A stretch of 64,000 nucleotides of DNA from Diphasiastrum complanatum (taxonomy: Eukaryota > Streptophyta > Lycopodiopsida > Lycopodiales > Lycopodiaceae): positions 56,704,885 to 56,768,884 of the forward strand of contig CM055103.1 of the NCBI GenBank assembly GCA_029204225.1, written 5' to 3'. The stretch's first letter is position 1, and each line of letters starts with the position of its first letter. Shown here piece after piece: positions 11,515 to 23,771 of the stretch. Below the pieces are notes generated by a model, which was not told the DNA's origin, did no database searches, and saw only the letters and a list, made by a program, of their open reading frames with translations. The translations under genes and the position numbers were made by a program.

Positions 11515-12467
11515 TTGTCATCTAATCAAGATGATCAAGCATGGTATATTGACTCGGGAGCCACAAGACACATGACAGGTAACAAGAATTGGTTCAGTAG
11601 CTTGAAAGTGTTGGATGATGGAACATTCGTTTCACAAGCAAATGGTGAGGTGCGCAAGATCAAGGGGATAGGCACTGTTTCAATCCAACTACCTGATGGC
11701 AACAGCAGGATGATCAGGGAGGTACTTTATGTACTAGGTTTGAGAAAAAATCTACTTTCTGTTGGAGTCATTACTGATCAAAAGTTGAAAGTAGAATTCA
11801 CCCATGATCGTTGCTTTGTGAAAAATGTGAACCAAAAGTTCAAAGTTATTGCGGATGGAGTAAGGGAGCCCAATACAGAATTGTATAGGTTGAATGCTAC
11901 AATTAAGGGGCAACATGGACTTGTATCGTCCATTCCATTGCAAACTAAGTTGTGGCATAAGAGGCTTGGTCACTTGAACTTGGGAAGCCTCAGTTTGATG
12001 AGAAGATTGGAGATGGTAACAGGATTGCCTACCATAGAAGATCACTTAAAATCGATTTGTGAATCTTGTGTATATGGGAAGCAGCATCAAGAGAAGTTCA
12101 ATAAAGGTGGTGTTGCAAGAGCAAAGAACATCTTGGATTTAATCCACACAGATTTATGCGGGCCTATGAGGACCATGTCCTTGGGTAAAGCCTTCTACTT
12201 CATGACCTTTATTGATGATATGTCACGTAAGACATGGATCTATTTCTTGAAGAAGAAATCAGATGCATTTGACAACTTCACGAGCTTCAAAGCATTGGTC
12301 GAAAATTAGACAGGTAGGAAGATCAAAGTTCTAAGATCAGATAGTGGAGGTGAGTACAAGTCTAATGACTTCAATGATCCTAGTGACCAATGTGGGATTA
12401 AATTACAATTTACGCAAGTCATACTCCTGCTCTCAATGGTGTAGCTGAGCGCAAGAATCGTACGATT
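11515..12467 (+). pseudogene. Ty1/copia protease and integrase (first part)
   Basis: A frame of 264 codons carries the protease active site WYIDSGATRHMTG and the LYVLGLRKNLLSVG end of that domain. It continues with the gag-pre-integrase HHCC zinc region (LWHKRLGHLN, then CESCVYGK) and the start of the integrase core (DLIHTDLCGPM, FMTFIDDMSR), which includes the first two catalytic acidic positions. A TAG at 12307 stops it. The same frame then continues with LRSDSGGEY, and a frameshift near 12410 leads into the next segment. The preserved motifs make this the best-conserved integrase in the first half of the window. Confidence 0.9.
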
Positions 12468-13321
12468 GTGGAAAGTGCTAGATCTATGCTAGCTGAGATG
12501 AAACTCCCAAAAGATTTTTGGTCAGAAGCATGCAGTACGGCAGTCTATCTTCAAAATAGAAGTCCTACCATTGTCGTACCAAAGATAACACCTGAGGAAG
12601 CATTCACGAAGAAGAAGCCAAAGGTGAACCACTTGCGAATCTTTGGATGTAAGGCCTTTGTACACGTTCTTAAGGAAGAGAGACGTAAACTTGATGTAAA
12701 AGCTATCAAGTGCATATTCCTAGGATATGATGATCGTGTGAAGGGCTATAGATGTTTTGATCCAGCGGAAAACAAAATCCATGTAAGTCGTGATGTTATC
12801 TTTGATGAATCCAAGATGTATGAAGACGAGGATGCTGAGAAGATAGATACATCCAATGGGAAAGATGGTATAGTGAGGATACCACCTGATGATGATCCAT
12901 TCATTGACCTTCCAAGTGATGAAAAAGAGGATACATCTCAAGATACTACTACTCAACCTCAAGAGACAGGTTGGAAAGGTAGGGACAAACCTTTTGGTGC
13001 AAGAAGGATTGAAGTTGCAGGTGACAAACGCAAGGAGAAGGATGTACCGTGGGGTACATTTTCACCAGGAAGCCGATCACCTGACAGGAAGCTCCCTAAG
13101 TGGTTTGAGAGATTGTTGGAGAGCCGTGACATAGATGACTTTCCAGGATCATCTAGCCACATTTTGGTTGGCCTTTGCATCAAATGGATGTGAAATCTGC
13201 TTTTCTAAATGGTGAGTTAGAAGAAGAGGTGTTCATGGATCAACCTGAAGGCTTTGTAACGAAGGGACAGGAAAGTAAAGTATGTCGCTTGAAGAAAGCG
13301 CTTTATGGTCTTAAACAGGCC
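12468..13321 (+). pseudogene. Ty1/copia integrase C-terminus fused to truncated RT
   Basis: The frame contains the end of the integrase core and the conserved copia segment KVNHLRIFGCKAFVHV, IFLGYDD and VSRDVIFDE, then an acidic linker. Near 13150 the linker jumps directly into RT at the [12 protein letters not shown] motif in another frame, followed by MDQPEGF and [11 protein letters not shown], and stops at 13321. The N-terminal third of RT has therefore been deleted, and the YVDD and RNase H parts are missing. The sequence at 13322-13445 resembles neither copia RT nor the LINE that follows and may be an LTR tail. Confidence 0.87.
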
Positions 13322-13445
13322 TGAGTGAACAATTATATGTACAGTGTAATTTCATTTTGAGAAATACAGTTGCTATGTGAGCTTGCTGTGGAGAGTGTTT
13401 TCTGTCTGTGTTATTGTGTAGCATGATCTGTGTTCCTGTGCAAAG

Positions 13446-15810
13446 CAAATTCGAAGTCTCAAATCTTTGAACAGAGATAAAACCCCTAGTCCTGACGGGG
13501 TCACTCTGGATTTCTTCTTTGCTCACTGGAATATAGTTGGTCATTCCCTGCTTCTTGCTACTAACATTGTGATTGAGACGGGTTCCTTCCCTTCCTCCTG
13601 TTCTAAGGGGTTGATCAAATTCATTCCTAAGACCGAGTCCCCCTCTAAGATCGCTGACTACCATCCTCTTAATATGTTGAACACCTCGTAGAAGATTGTG
13701 GTGAAGGCTATTGCCAAAAGGGTAGCCCCACTCCTTCCCTCTCATATTTCCAAATGCCAAACTGATTTTGTTAAAGGTAGATCATTGTTTGATAACATTC
13801 TTAATGTTTGGTCTACCATTGATGCTGCTTTATGGTTTAGTTATCCGGCTTCATTTTTTAAGATTGACTTTGATAAAGCTTTTGATCGTATCGGCTGGAA
13901 TTGCATTATTGCCTGTTGCTCTTCTTTTGGCCTCCTTGACTATCTCACGAAACTTATACGTGTCCTTTTCGCTTCTACCTCCTCTTCCATTCTCTTTTAG
14001 GGTGTCCTTTCGCCGTCCTTCTTTGTTTCTCGTGGCATCAGACAGAGTTGTCCACTCTCCCCCTATCTTTTTGTTATTGCCACTGAGCCGCTTATTTTTC
14101 ACCTTATTAAGCTTAACTCCTCCCCTTCTTTCCGTCCTTTCATTTTTCGTGATGTTCTTCTTGGTCCCCAGTTATTTGCTGACGATCTAGCTTGCGTCAT
14201 AGAACTTCATCATCACTCTGCCTCTCTTATTTTGATGGAATTGCATCATTTTTGTGACTTTTCCGACTCTTTGATTAACTCCCAGAAAACAGACATCATT
14301 GTCCTTTCTCATGACTCTCCGCCTGCTTGGTGCATGGATCTTGGGCTTAACGTTTTACCTCACGATACCATTTTTCGTTATCTAGGTTTTCCTTTGGTGC
14401 CTCTCTATCTAATAGAGATCGTTTTAACTGGATCATTGAGAGAATTAAGAATAAAATTCTTCTTTGGAACTCTTCAAACCTTTTTTTTGCTGTTAGGCTC
14501 ATTGTTCCCAAGCATATCATCTCCTCCTACTTCACCCACTTCCTTCTCATTTGGTTTCTCACTCCTTCCTACTCTCTTTCAATTGCTAAGTTATTCAGAA
14601 AATTTCTTTGGAACAAGCGTCTTAGTCTTCTAAACTGGGATATTTGCTCCGCTCACAAGAAGCTGGGAGGTCTTGGTCTCCTTGATCCCTCTACTACTGC
14701 TCTCTCTCTCCTCTTCAGACGTATACATTTCAATTTTACTTGTCCTCAACCTTGGGCCCTTATGATGACCTCTGTTCTTCCTCCTCTTCCTTCTTCGGTT
14801 GGCTATGACTTTACTCGCTCTTTTGTTCATTTTTCGATTTCTCTTCCTCCTATGTTTGAATCTATTTATAGGGTCCTCCTCTCCATGCGCGATCTTACTT
14901 CTTGGACTGGTGGTAGTACTATCTCTCCCTTGGAATCTCTTTGGTTTTCCAAAGCGATTACCATTAATTCTAAGCCGCTTGCTCTGATTGAACAGAGACT
15001 CTACAGAAATCTTACTCGCAAGGGTCTAACCACTTGAGAACATATCATGAATTCCGTTTACGCTTTCCCGTCTCAAAGAAGAATTAGGTCTTTCTTCCCG
15101 CGAAATCAATTTTCCCTCCTTTGCTTTTTCACATGGTGATCTTGGACAACTTTCTACTTCTTCCCCTTTTGCCTGTAATAATAAATGGTTATTTAAAGCC
15201 CTTGATAAGACTGGGAAGATATCCTATTCCTCTATCTTTGTTGCCACTTTCTCTTGGTACAATTCCAGATGGAATCTCTCTGATTCCCCCTCCCGTTGGA
15301 AAAAAAGATTTCGTCTCACTCACAAGATTAAAACTAGTAAGCTTAGAATCTTCTCTCTCGGGATACTTCAACTCTCTCTTCCTATCCGAGCAACTATAAA
15401 GGTGACGTCTCGCATGTCTGCTCCAAATGCAAAACATTAGAAGAGAATATGATTCACCTATTCTTTTTTTGTTATGCTCCTCTTTGGAAATCTGTTGCTG
15501 ACCTTTTCATTGCTCGTTTTCATGTCAGATTTAGAAGATTCAGCCATACAGACCTATTGTTAAATGATATCACTTTTGAGGATGTTATGGTTAATTCTTA
15601 TTGGCAGTGCATTAGAGGTATTACTCTTTGGAACATTTGGTTGGATAGGAATTGTAGGGAATTTGGGAACGGTGATTTTACCATTTCCCCCCTATTATTC
15701 AAAGAAGCTGATAGACTTGTGCTACTCTGATGTTTTTATGTTCTATGTACGTTGTAAAAATTTCCTAATCTATGGTCAACCATTTCGAGAGAAAAAAAAG
15801 AGAGTTCAAA
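13446..15810 (+). mobile_element. 5'-truncated LINE (non-LTR retrotransposon)
   Basis: Several frames in order give a plant LINE reverse transcriptase. The domain begins with DKTPSPDGVTLDFFF, then FIPKTESPSKIADYHPLN. Motif A reads FFKIDFDKAFDRIGW, motif B RGIRQSCPLSPYLF, and the catalytic motif C is LFADD near 14180. Then comes RYLGFPL. Near 15420-15470 a zf-RVT zinc segment appears (CSKCKTLEENMIHLFFFC), followed by LWNIWLDRNCREFGN. Stops at 13689 and 13998 and several frameshifts make it inactive. The upstream endonuclease/ORF1 half is absent, as expected for 5' truncation during target-primed reverse transcription. An A-rich end near 15790 may be the 3' tail. I could not find a target duplication. 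Confidence 0.88.
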
Positions 15811-18800
15811 ATTGAAGTTATTTTAAAGAAGGGAAAGCAACACTACCTAGTAGATCATTTGTCACAAATCTGAAACGTACCTTCTTATAATGAGTATAAG
15901 AGGAACTATTAGATGTCGTGCTCTTTAGGGCGGATTTAGTGTTGAATAGAGTATTTAATGATAAGCAAACCACCTTCCAAGATGAATATTAGGCTGATGC
16001 AAGCTGATTATTGAAGATGATTCCTTATTCACAAGTTAGCTATATAGGCTAAATCTTTTGATCATTTTGCCATACAACAACACAATTCAATAGAGGTCAT
16101 TTGTACATCATTAAATAATCAGCAGCTAGATTTATTCACTTGCCAAATCAAGTACAAGTCAATCAAAGAACAAACCTAGCTACAACTTTAAGCCCCCCCC
16201 CATGTGAACTTAGAATATAAACCTCAAAGATCCTTAGATTCATGGGAAGGAGAGGGCTTCCAAAAGTCATAAAACACAAATGAGCCACAAGACGAGAACT
16301 TCACGAATTTGAATGCTTATGTAATTTGTTATCTCCGTATGAAAGCCTTCACTAAACTACTTGCTACCCCTCTTAGCTAAAGGTTACCTTTTCAGTAGGG
16401 ACTGTGGGACCTCATGAGGGATTCACCTGAATTTACTAAATTAATGTCTTATCATTGAACACCTGCATAATTATCGCCAGAAGTAGTCAAAATCGACATT
16501 CAAGACAAAAGGAATTAAAGTTTTTTATGCAGAATAAGTATTATTATGTTACTGTTTTATTAGACTGGCCCACTAATAGCACTTGTAGTTATTTTTTGAG
16601 TGCTGAGCTCTACAAATGTTATCTTGAAGTACATAAGACTACATGTTTTTTGTATCTAGGGAATCAATAGGCATATTCATGAAAACATAGTACACCTTTG
16701 AACCTTGCCAGATTGCTTTATATCCTTGAAAGTTCTCAATTCTCATTGCTAGAAGATTTTGCCATGAAACAAAGAGTTTAACGCAATTACCATAATAAAC
16801 CTTGACTAGAAAACATATTTTATATATACAAAAATATTTAGCCAAAGTCTGAGTTGGTCCCAAATATGCAAGCAGCTTCACTGACACTTGTGTCAATGTA
16901 AACCTTCTTTTCACAAATGCCGAACCAAAAATAAAGTCTATAATGGGTTTATAAGCAGAAAGCTAAGTACAAATATCTGAACACAAGGTAAAGCTAAAGC
17001 AGATGCCAAAGATAGCTATCAATTGCCAAAAGAGAAATGCTGTGCATATTAAAAATCTGCTCTTCTTGCTAGTGAATTCCCATTTTCTCTTTCATCCAGC
17101 CGAAATGTTGCATTCCATTAAGCTGGCATGGAGAAAGGCTGCAAAAGCAATGTTGTAGGAAGGCCCAGAGATGATCTGAAAGGGTTGCAGAGATTTGTCT
17201 TTCTTGCAAAAAAATGACAGTGAATAAGGTGCCTAATAACAACAAAAAGGGGATGGTTCAACAAAACTTTACCAACCTTGCATATGCCCTGTCACATAAG
17301 CTCCAGGGGTTCGTGACATGATTGAAAGAGCAAGCAAATGTCACAAACGAGTAAATGAGATACAACAATCATGATCCCTGATGTATCCTATATCCATGTG
17401 CTCAAGTTTGGACAATTTAACAGCACATAATTCGTAGGTCACAACTTGTGTTCAAACATGATTTGCCCCTTTGCTCTTTCCAGCATACTTTGCCTATCAA
17501 ATTTGAGCACTACTATAGTCTCACCTCTTTTGAACTTGATTTTGCTACCTGCCCTACACTAGCCTCCATATCCTTTAATCTAGATCGGTAGATTTATAAA
17601 ACATTACTAGTTCAGTAGCTCCATACTCATCCCTGACTGTCCTAACTTCCAGACGAATATGCGACAAGCATGCCAACAAAAGTAAGACAAAATTTAAATT
17701 ACAGTCATGGTGATTAACCAAATCCATCAAGACTGCGAATTGGTGGAACCTAGGTGTAAATCATAGATAGGATTATGTCAATGTGACAAAAAATTTACAA
17801 ACTTATAAAGCTTCACCTAGGTGTAGATCACAACTTAACAAAATAAGATTATGTCAATGTGACAAAAATTTTACAAACTTATAAAGCTGAGATAAGACCT
17901 CAATTTAAATCCACTCAAAATGACTCCATCAAAAGATGAATTTTCAAAAATCATCATACTTGTAGAGTCTAACCGCACTTGATTATCCAAGAGATTGAGG
18001 CAAGTCCAACGCTTATCCCAATAAAAAAGATGCTTAAGCCAGTAGGATTGGATGAAAAGTGCCTAAAATGTGACCTTTGCCAGAAATTTTAGATCACATG
18101 TTTTCCAGCCACGCAACCACTACAATCAAGCTCGGTTCACTTCAACAAGACTCGCAAGCCTTCAACTATCAATCACTTAATCATGTATTTCATACATCCA
18201 CCTCAAGTCACCTTTTTGCTCTAAGAAATCAGAAAAAACTTTCAGAAAGTAACAATCAGCAAATTGTTGAACAACGCTTTGTACTCCAGGGTTAAACACA
18301 CAAAATCAGAGTTAAATAGCTCCCAATCTGCACAGTTATTCCAATTTCAAGATTTCCAGTGTATTAGCTATTTCAGAAAGTTCAGAGCTTCAGGAGCTTG
18401 CAGATTAGTTTAACAAGCTAAAGCCAAATGAACCGATAAGGAAAGGTTTAAAGAAAACTATGCGCCTCCAAAATTTAAGACAGCATAGTTGGTGAAGAAA
18501 ATAAAATCGACCCCACCTTTTCAACTACATCAAAATCAAGAATTCTAGATACAAAATCTGCAGCTGTACATGCACATAAACTTTGATATTGTTGAAAGGA
18601 ATGGTACTTGTTAAATCTAAGAGTCAATTTAACATGCGTTTCACTATTCAATAGTACCATAAACATCCTACGAAGCTTTTTCAGAGCTCTTAAATGATGT
18701 CATGTGAGATGAGGAAAGAGTCAGCCCACTCCATGTCCAAAAATTGTCGGCCATCATCCAAAGTGAAAGCAAAACCTGCTTACAGGGTGGCAAAGCATGT

Positions 18801-19058
18801 AGTTGCATCGTGAAGAATCCCAATCACACAACCTTTGACCATGTCCATACATTCTTTGGAACAGAGAAACCATTTCTTCTGAACCTTCATGCAGAATCCC
18901 AGGAAAAAATATCTTTTCTTCCCAAATGAACTTCTCAAGTAGCTAGAGATTGGGTTCGATACTTTGCAAAGTTGTACCAACTGGTTGAAGTTAGAGCTGC
19001 ACAAAGCCTTATCGATGCTTTCTAGCAAACATGTTCTCTCATCCTTAAACATCATCAA
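15811..19058. other. Region downstream of CUL3; includes its 3' UTR
   Basis: No protein-coding similarity is seen in 3.2 kb. The right-hand part, directly after the CUL3 stop, must contain the gene's 3' untranslated region on the minus strand. The 93-codon minus-strand frame at 18780-19058 is in this trailer and looks like chance. A C-run lies near 16193-16200. Confidence 0.4.
17748..17888. repeat. Imperfect tandem duplication, about 70 bp x 2
   Basis: Two copies begin with ACCTAGGTGTA at 17748 and 17815, and both contain GATTATGTCAATGTGACAAA and TTACAAACTTATAAAGCT. They differ by a few substitutions and a short insertion. No function is apparent. Confidence 0.9.
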
Positions 19059-22000
19059 TTATGCCAAGTAACGATAGACTTTCCTGTCAATTTTGTCCCT
19101 CTCCAGAAACTCCCTCTCAATTAAGGATTCAAGACGCTTCTTAATAACGGCAGGATTTGGTAAGAAACGTGCTTGAAGCTGTTTTGTCACCTCGGAAACA
19201 ATGTTGTTATGGTCCAAAACACGCCTTGCCTTCAAGATTCTCACGATTGCTGCTTCTATCTGCGGTTTTCTGTCTTCCTCCACTTTTTGACGGGTCTCTA
19301 CTTTTTCAGGTTCGCTTTCCTTCTGTGCAACCACAGTACTGATTTTCACCTTGTAAAACTTACTGCTGAACTTGTCATTATAAGTGAAGACATCTTCCTC
19401 ACTTATATCCTTGCTCATAGGCTCTTTCCGCAGTATATTTTTACCTTTTACACAAGCCAAAGATTGCAAGTTCCTCTTAAGATCCAGCGAGGGTATATCT
19501 GTTGCTTGTTCAATATCTTTGTAGCTCAAACTATCTGTCTGATTGAAGAGCATAAGGATGCACATCTGGTAAGTGGACACATTGAGCTCATGCTTCTGGC
19601 CACTTCCAAAAGTGGCTTTCAAATCTGCCGTACCCATGTTGGTTTGCCAAGTCAAACGACGACCCGTATGTGTAGATAGATAGTATGCCTTGAACTTGTC
19701 ACAGACAGATAAAATCTCTGTTGGAAGGTTGCACTTTGCCCCTGACTGAGTAGGCCATGAGCCAGTAGTCAGGACCTGCACTGTCAGAGCTGGACCCTCG
19801 TTTGAGTCACCACCGCAATTGAACCCCAGCATTGTATCTCTAGATGTCTTCATGTCAGTAAACATCCCCTCAAGCTTTGAGGTAAACTGGTAGCCACATT
19901 CTGTCTTTAATTTCACAATAAGGCTCCTTTCTGCATCATCAGAAACAGTTCTACCTGACAAAAGCCTCTTTGCAAGATGCTGCTTATAATACTTCTCAAA
20001 AACATCCTTTTCTTGCAAGTAACGAAACAACATCATGACTTTGTCAAGGACAGTTTCTGCATCCTCTTCACTAACGCCCTTGAGACCCTTTCGAAGTTTG
20101 TCATCAACAAAAAGTGAAATAAACTCAGGGGACCTAACATTCAAATTAATGAAATGTTCAAAAGCTGAATTTAAAGCATTTTGAAAAGTCTTGTCATTGT
20201 TAAAAGATGAGCTGATTATTTTATCGTACTTATCCTTCTCATCAAGTAAGCGTTGGACAAAGTCTACTGGATCTTTCTGCCTCTCAGGATCTGTAACAAG
20301 CTGTTTTCCAGTTTCTCGTAAATGTGCAGACATAACATCTCGAATTGTTGAGAGGCCTGTGGATACACGTCGAAAAAGAGCATACATGCGTGCTAAGTCA
20401 CTATACTTATCATCAGTAAGCATTGGAATAAGGCCAGAACTCTCCATCTCTACCAAAAGTTTCATGTGATTGAATATCATCTCCTTCTCCACCACGGCCG
20501 TGATCTTTGACTCACTCTTCGTATCCAAGTACTGTGACACCCGTTCTATTTCTTCATTTAATCTTCTCTCTGCTTTTTTTAGATAGTCAGCACAATCACT
20601 TGTTTCAATGAACTGCTGGGACTCTAATCTGTAAAAGTCTGCTGCAGCATCCAAGAAAGGCCTCTCAAACTCTTCCTGATAAACAGTAGATCCAAGATCC
20701 ATCAGCATCTTTGTGATGTTACGCATTAAACCTCGGTTGATAACTTCCCCTGTGCGTTCTCGATGTACAAGGTCCAGTAGAGTGTCCAGCAAGCGATCTC
20801 TTATTTTTGGAGATCTTACAATATTATCTCTCCACAGATTTAAACCAAGCTCATGCACAGGAGTCTTATTGTAATTTGCAACATATGTTCTATCCATATA
20901 CATAAGAATGTCCCTGATCATCTGCAAAGCTTTGTTGTGTTCCATCCACTTACTGTTCATTTCTTCCAAAAACAAACCTCCTTGGGCAGCTTCAATCAAT
21001 CTTCCAATCTCTTGCAAATGCTGCGTCATCGTATTTAGAAGACCATAATACAGCTTGTCCCCGTATTTGTGAAGCACCATATTGTATGCACTCCTGCAAA
21101 GAGAACCCACACTCCATGAGACACACACACGGACACACACAATGCATATAATTAGCCGCTACGAATACTTGTTGTATCTGGATCTGAACTTCAAAAAAGA
21201 CCTTAAAAACAACATCATTGATGCTCAATTGATGTGTTTTAAAAAGCATACATAAGACCCAAAAAAACAACATCATTGATGCTCAACCTTTTACATACAG
21301 AGAAACTATTTATAGGCCAGTACGTAAAATAGAGTAGGCTGTCACAAATATAATAACGTAAAGCCCCGAGCAAAATAGAATGCAACCTAAAAATTTTATT
21401 TTAGGTTCCATCAATAAGATGAACTCAATGTTTAGCAGAGGTATCATGTCCTAGCTAGTAAATTCATAAGTAAAAGGCTAGAAACCACATAAGATTATAT
21501 GCACGTTCAAAATTCAAGCAATCTTGTGCATTCATTAGACACAAAAATAAAAAAAACTATTTTATTATTGCTGCACTCTCTCCCGACAATTTTGGGCAGG
21601 AACTCAGCCCCACAGAATTGGAGGTTTGACGCCAAGGCGCAGACCGGTCAAAATCCGCCTGAATTAGATTTACGGAACTCTCAGGAACCGGGGCTGCTTT
21701 ATGGGGTGGTGCCAGCGAAGCTCAGAATGTTCCCTCCCAGTAACTAACAATGATAAAATGGAGGGATCTTGGAGTGAACATTTGGCGGATGAGAGGCGTC
21801 TCCTCTCACATGGATTACTTTGAACCCTTGTCAAGCAGTGAGTGGAACGGAAAAGCAAACGAAACAATACAAGTGTCTGTTTGCGCGCTCTCTCTCTCAA
21901 TTAGCTATGTCAACTGGTTCAAACCCTCGGTCTTCATCTATGCCAGGAGACATTTGAATTCTAAGGGAAGGACCATGAAACATAGCCAAAGTCAAGCATA

Positions 22001-22562
22001 AGCCAAAGAACAATCCCAAGTACGTGCAAATCAGTATCTCTCAGCCACAGAAACAACTACCGCACGTACAGAAACATAGTAAATAAAAAGTATAAGGCAT
22101 CCTATCATATGTAGTATTTCAAAACCATAGTCAAAATCAAGCATAAACACGCAGACACTGCAAAAACTTACATAACACTATCAAGTATGTGCAAAACAGT
22201 TATCTCTCAGCCACTGAAACCAAAACAACTGCGACACAGAAACATACTAAACGAAACCAGTAAGGCATGCTACCATGTGGTATTTCAAAACCCTAAAGGA
22301 CAAGAGGTTGCAAGTACAATGACCAGAATCAGAAGAGAACAATCCAAACCTAATTTACATTACTCCAAATTCATCAAACAGAAGCAAAATGTGGCACAAA
22401 CCTGTAGAGCTCCTCAAAACTGAGGTTACTAGCGTTGTGATTGTAAATTTGATGGATTGCATCCTCCAGGATCTTCCAGGTCCTCTCAGGATATCTTGGA
22501 TCCATCTCCACTTTATGCTTAAACGGCTCAATCTTAAAATTCTTCTTCTTCGGCTGACTCAT
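19059..22562 (-). CDS. CUL3: Cullin-3, scaffold of CUL3-BTB ubiquitin ligases (two exons)
   Basis: Coding exon 1 is 22562-22402 and exon 2 is 21093-19059; joined they give 731 residues, one fewer than Arabidopsis CUL3A. The start MSQPKKKNFKIEPFKHKVEM matches plant CUL3, and its context AACAATGAG is favourable. Exon 1 ends CTCTACAG before GTTTGTG, and exon 2 begins after TTTGCAG, so Arg54 is split (phase 2). N-terminal cullin repeats fill about residues 30-370 and include the BTB-contact region LSFEELYRSAYNMVLHKYGD. The cullin homology domain follows (FRYLQEKDVFEKYYKQHLAK, ECGYQFTSKLEGMFTDMKTS), then the C-terminal winged helix. The Nedd8 acceptor is expected at Lys675 in AIVRILKARR. The protein ends DRKVYRYLA. 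CUL3 bridges BTB substrate receptors and the RBX1 RING protein in cytosol and nucleus. The frame is intact and probably functional. Confidence 0.97.
21094..22401 (-). other. CUL3 intron
   Basis: This 1308-bp intron has a GT donor at 22401 and an AG acceptor at 21094, preceded by a short pyrimidine-containing stretch (TTCTCTTTGCAG). It is AT-rich and carries a CA microsatellite at 21120-21140 and an imperfect duplication. No coding sequence or transposon was recognised in it. Plant CUL3 genes commonly have an intron at this codon, as far as I recall. Confidence 0.93.
21970..22300. repeat. Imperfect tandem duplication inside the CUL3 intron
   Basis: Two copies of about 150-180 bp share CATAG(C/T)CAAA, TCAAGCATAA, CAAGTA(C/T)GTGCAAA, TATCTCTCAGCCAC, ACAGAAACATA and GTATTTCAAAACC in the same order. 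Copy 1 is about 21970-22130 and copy 2 about 22125-22300. Divergence is moderate, so it is not recent. Confidence 0.75.
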
Positions 22563-22645
22563 TGTTTGCTCTCAAAAACAATTCCAACTCAACTCTTCTT
22601 CTTCCTCCTCCTCTGCTCGCTATCGCCCTTCGATCGATCGATCGC

Positions 22646-22678
22646 GCTCTCTCTCTCTCTCTCTCGCTCTCTCTCTCT
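22646..22678. repeat. CT/GA microsatellite in the CUL3 leader
   Basis: The run reads CT on the plus strand and GA on the CUL3 sense strand, interrupted once by CG. It is preceded by a CGAT repeat (22631-22644). It lies 84-116 bp upstream of the CUL3 start codon, just after the TATA box. GA-rich leader repeats are frequent in plant promoters and can bind BBR/BPC-type GAGA factors. Such binding here is inference. Confidence 0.9.
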
Positions 22679-22694
22679 GGCTTTATTTTTCTCC

Positions 22695-22702
22695 AATTTA
22701 TA
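22695..22702 (-). promoter_or_regulatory. Probable CUL3 TATA box
   Basis: The minus strand reads TATAAATT about 135 bp upstream of the CUL3 ATG. A start site about 30 bp downstream would fall in the GA repeat and give a leader of roughly 100 nt. The flanking upstream DNA to about 22860 is relatively GC-rich, as expected for a promoter. The assignment rests on the match and spacing only. Confidence 0.5.
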
Positions 22703-23771
22703 GCGGCATCACGGAGGTCACATGCGGCGCGGTCCCATGCCTGTTTCGGGGGGTGACCGCGTGGCCCCATGAGGACGCAACACTGCGAGATAGCCACAAG
22801 GGCCCAAACGTCGAGTTGAGGGGGTTGAAGAGTGAGATTGAAGCCTGCTCAGTGGCCCATGCGTCGACATGTGACATCAACTTGATGGGCAGATGGGCCT
22901 ATGGCATTCATCCAGTTCTTCTGAGAAGTTGCTTGCTGATAAGCGGTGACATTTGGCCGTAAACAGTTCTATCTGCATAAATGAACATGACTGTCACTCT
23001 GTAGAAAGCGAAAAATGCAATTTTTGTGGAAATGCAACAGTGTCGCAAAATCTCATTTCCTGATTATTGGGGTAGCCCCACACTTTGCCAAAATTATTTC
23101 CTTAACATTGGGACACTTTAAAAAATACGAAAAATGCAAAAAATGCGACACTGCATTTTTACTCGCAATTCCTAATAGGCAAAGAATAATCCAACAAAGA
23201 CTCCATTCTCACTTTCCAAATGGCAAAGTTAGTGGATGGTAGCCTCTCATTGGCTTCAAGCAAAAAACCACCCATTAATGCCATTTTTTAGTGAAAAATC
23301 ACTTGAAACTTATTATAGTTTCACTTGGAGATCCGAACATAAGATGTCTTCTAGCAATTGAAAGCTTATAGACCCCACCCTATCACTCTTTGAACAAATC
23401 TAGAATGATGGATTAATAGATTTCAATCTCTCACTTGCAAAATCAGTCCTTAATCTATAGTTATATGATTGATCTAAACCAAAAAAAAATTAAAGGAATA
23501 GAAACAATGCATGAGAAAGCTTGAAAAATGCACTAAATTGACTAGTTTTGGGTGTATGACGGTAATAATGTACCAAACTATAATTTATTACTCCAGAACA
23601 AGTACTGTATGGCCTTACATGTGTGGATAGTATTCCTGCACCCCACAACAAGATTTGGTACAATTATATTCACTCTAGCTATCCAATCAAACTCACCACC
23701 TCTAGATTAGTTAGTTTCCAAAAACGTACTAGGTGTAGTTTATGATCAATGCCATCAATGCTCTTGTACTT
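22703..23771. other. CUL3 upstream region, then AT-rich DNA
   Basis: The first 250 bp are GC-richer and are the likely CUL3 promoter. From about 23000 the sequence is full of the words AAAAATGC and TGCGA (for example GCGAAAAATGCAATTTTTG and AAAATACGAAAAATGCAA), resembling a block in the LTR near 42340-42600. No gene is seen. Confidence 0.4.

Noticed and set aside
13322-13445. Continuation of copia RT after the [11 protein letters not shown] motif
   Set aside because: The following codons do not encode the usual PRAWY segment in any frame; a stop follows at once and the text differs from RT.
19157-20469. Plus-strand frames of 61-168 codons opposite CUL3
   Set aside because: They are complementary to highly conserved CUL3 codons; no homology of their own.
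21094-21140. Start of the CUL3 exon-2 frame at 21140 as a true N-terminus
   Set aside because: The added residues are intron sequence with a CA repeat. A proper acceptor at 21094 and a matching exon 1 with the conserved N-terminus make splicing far more likely.
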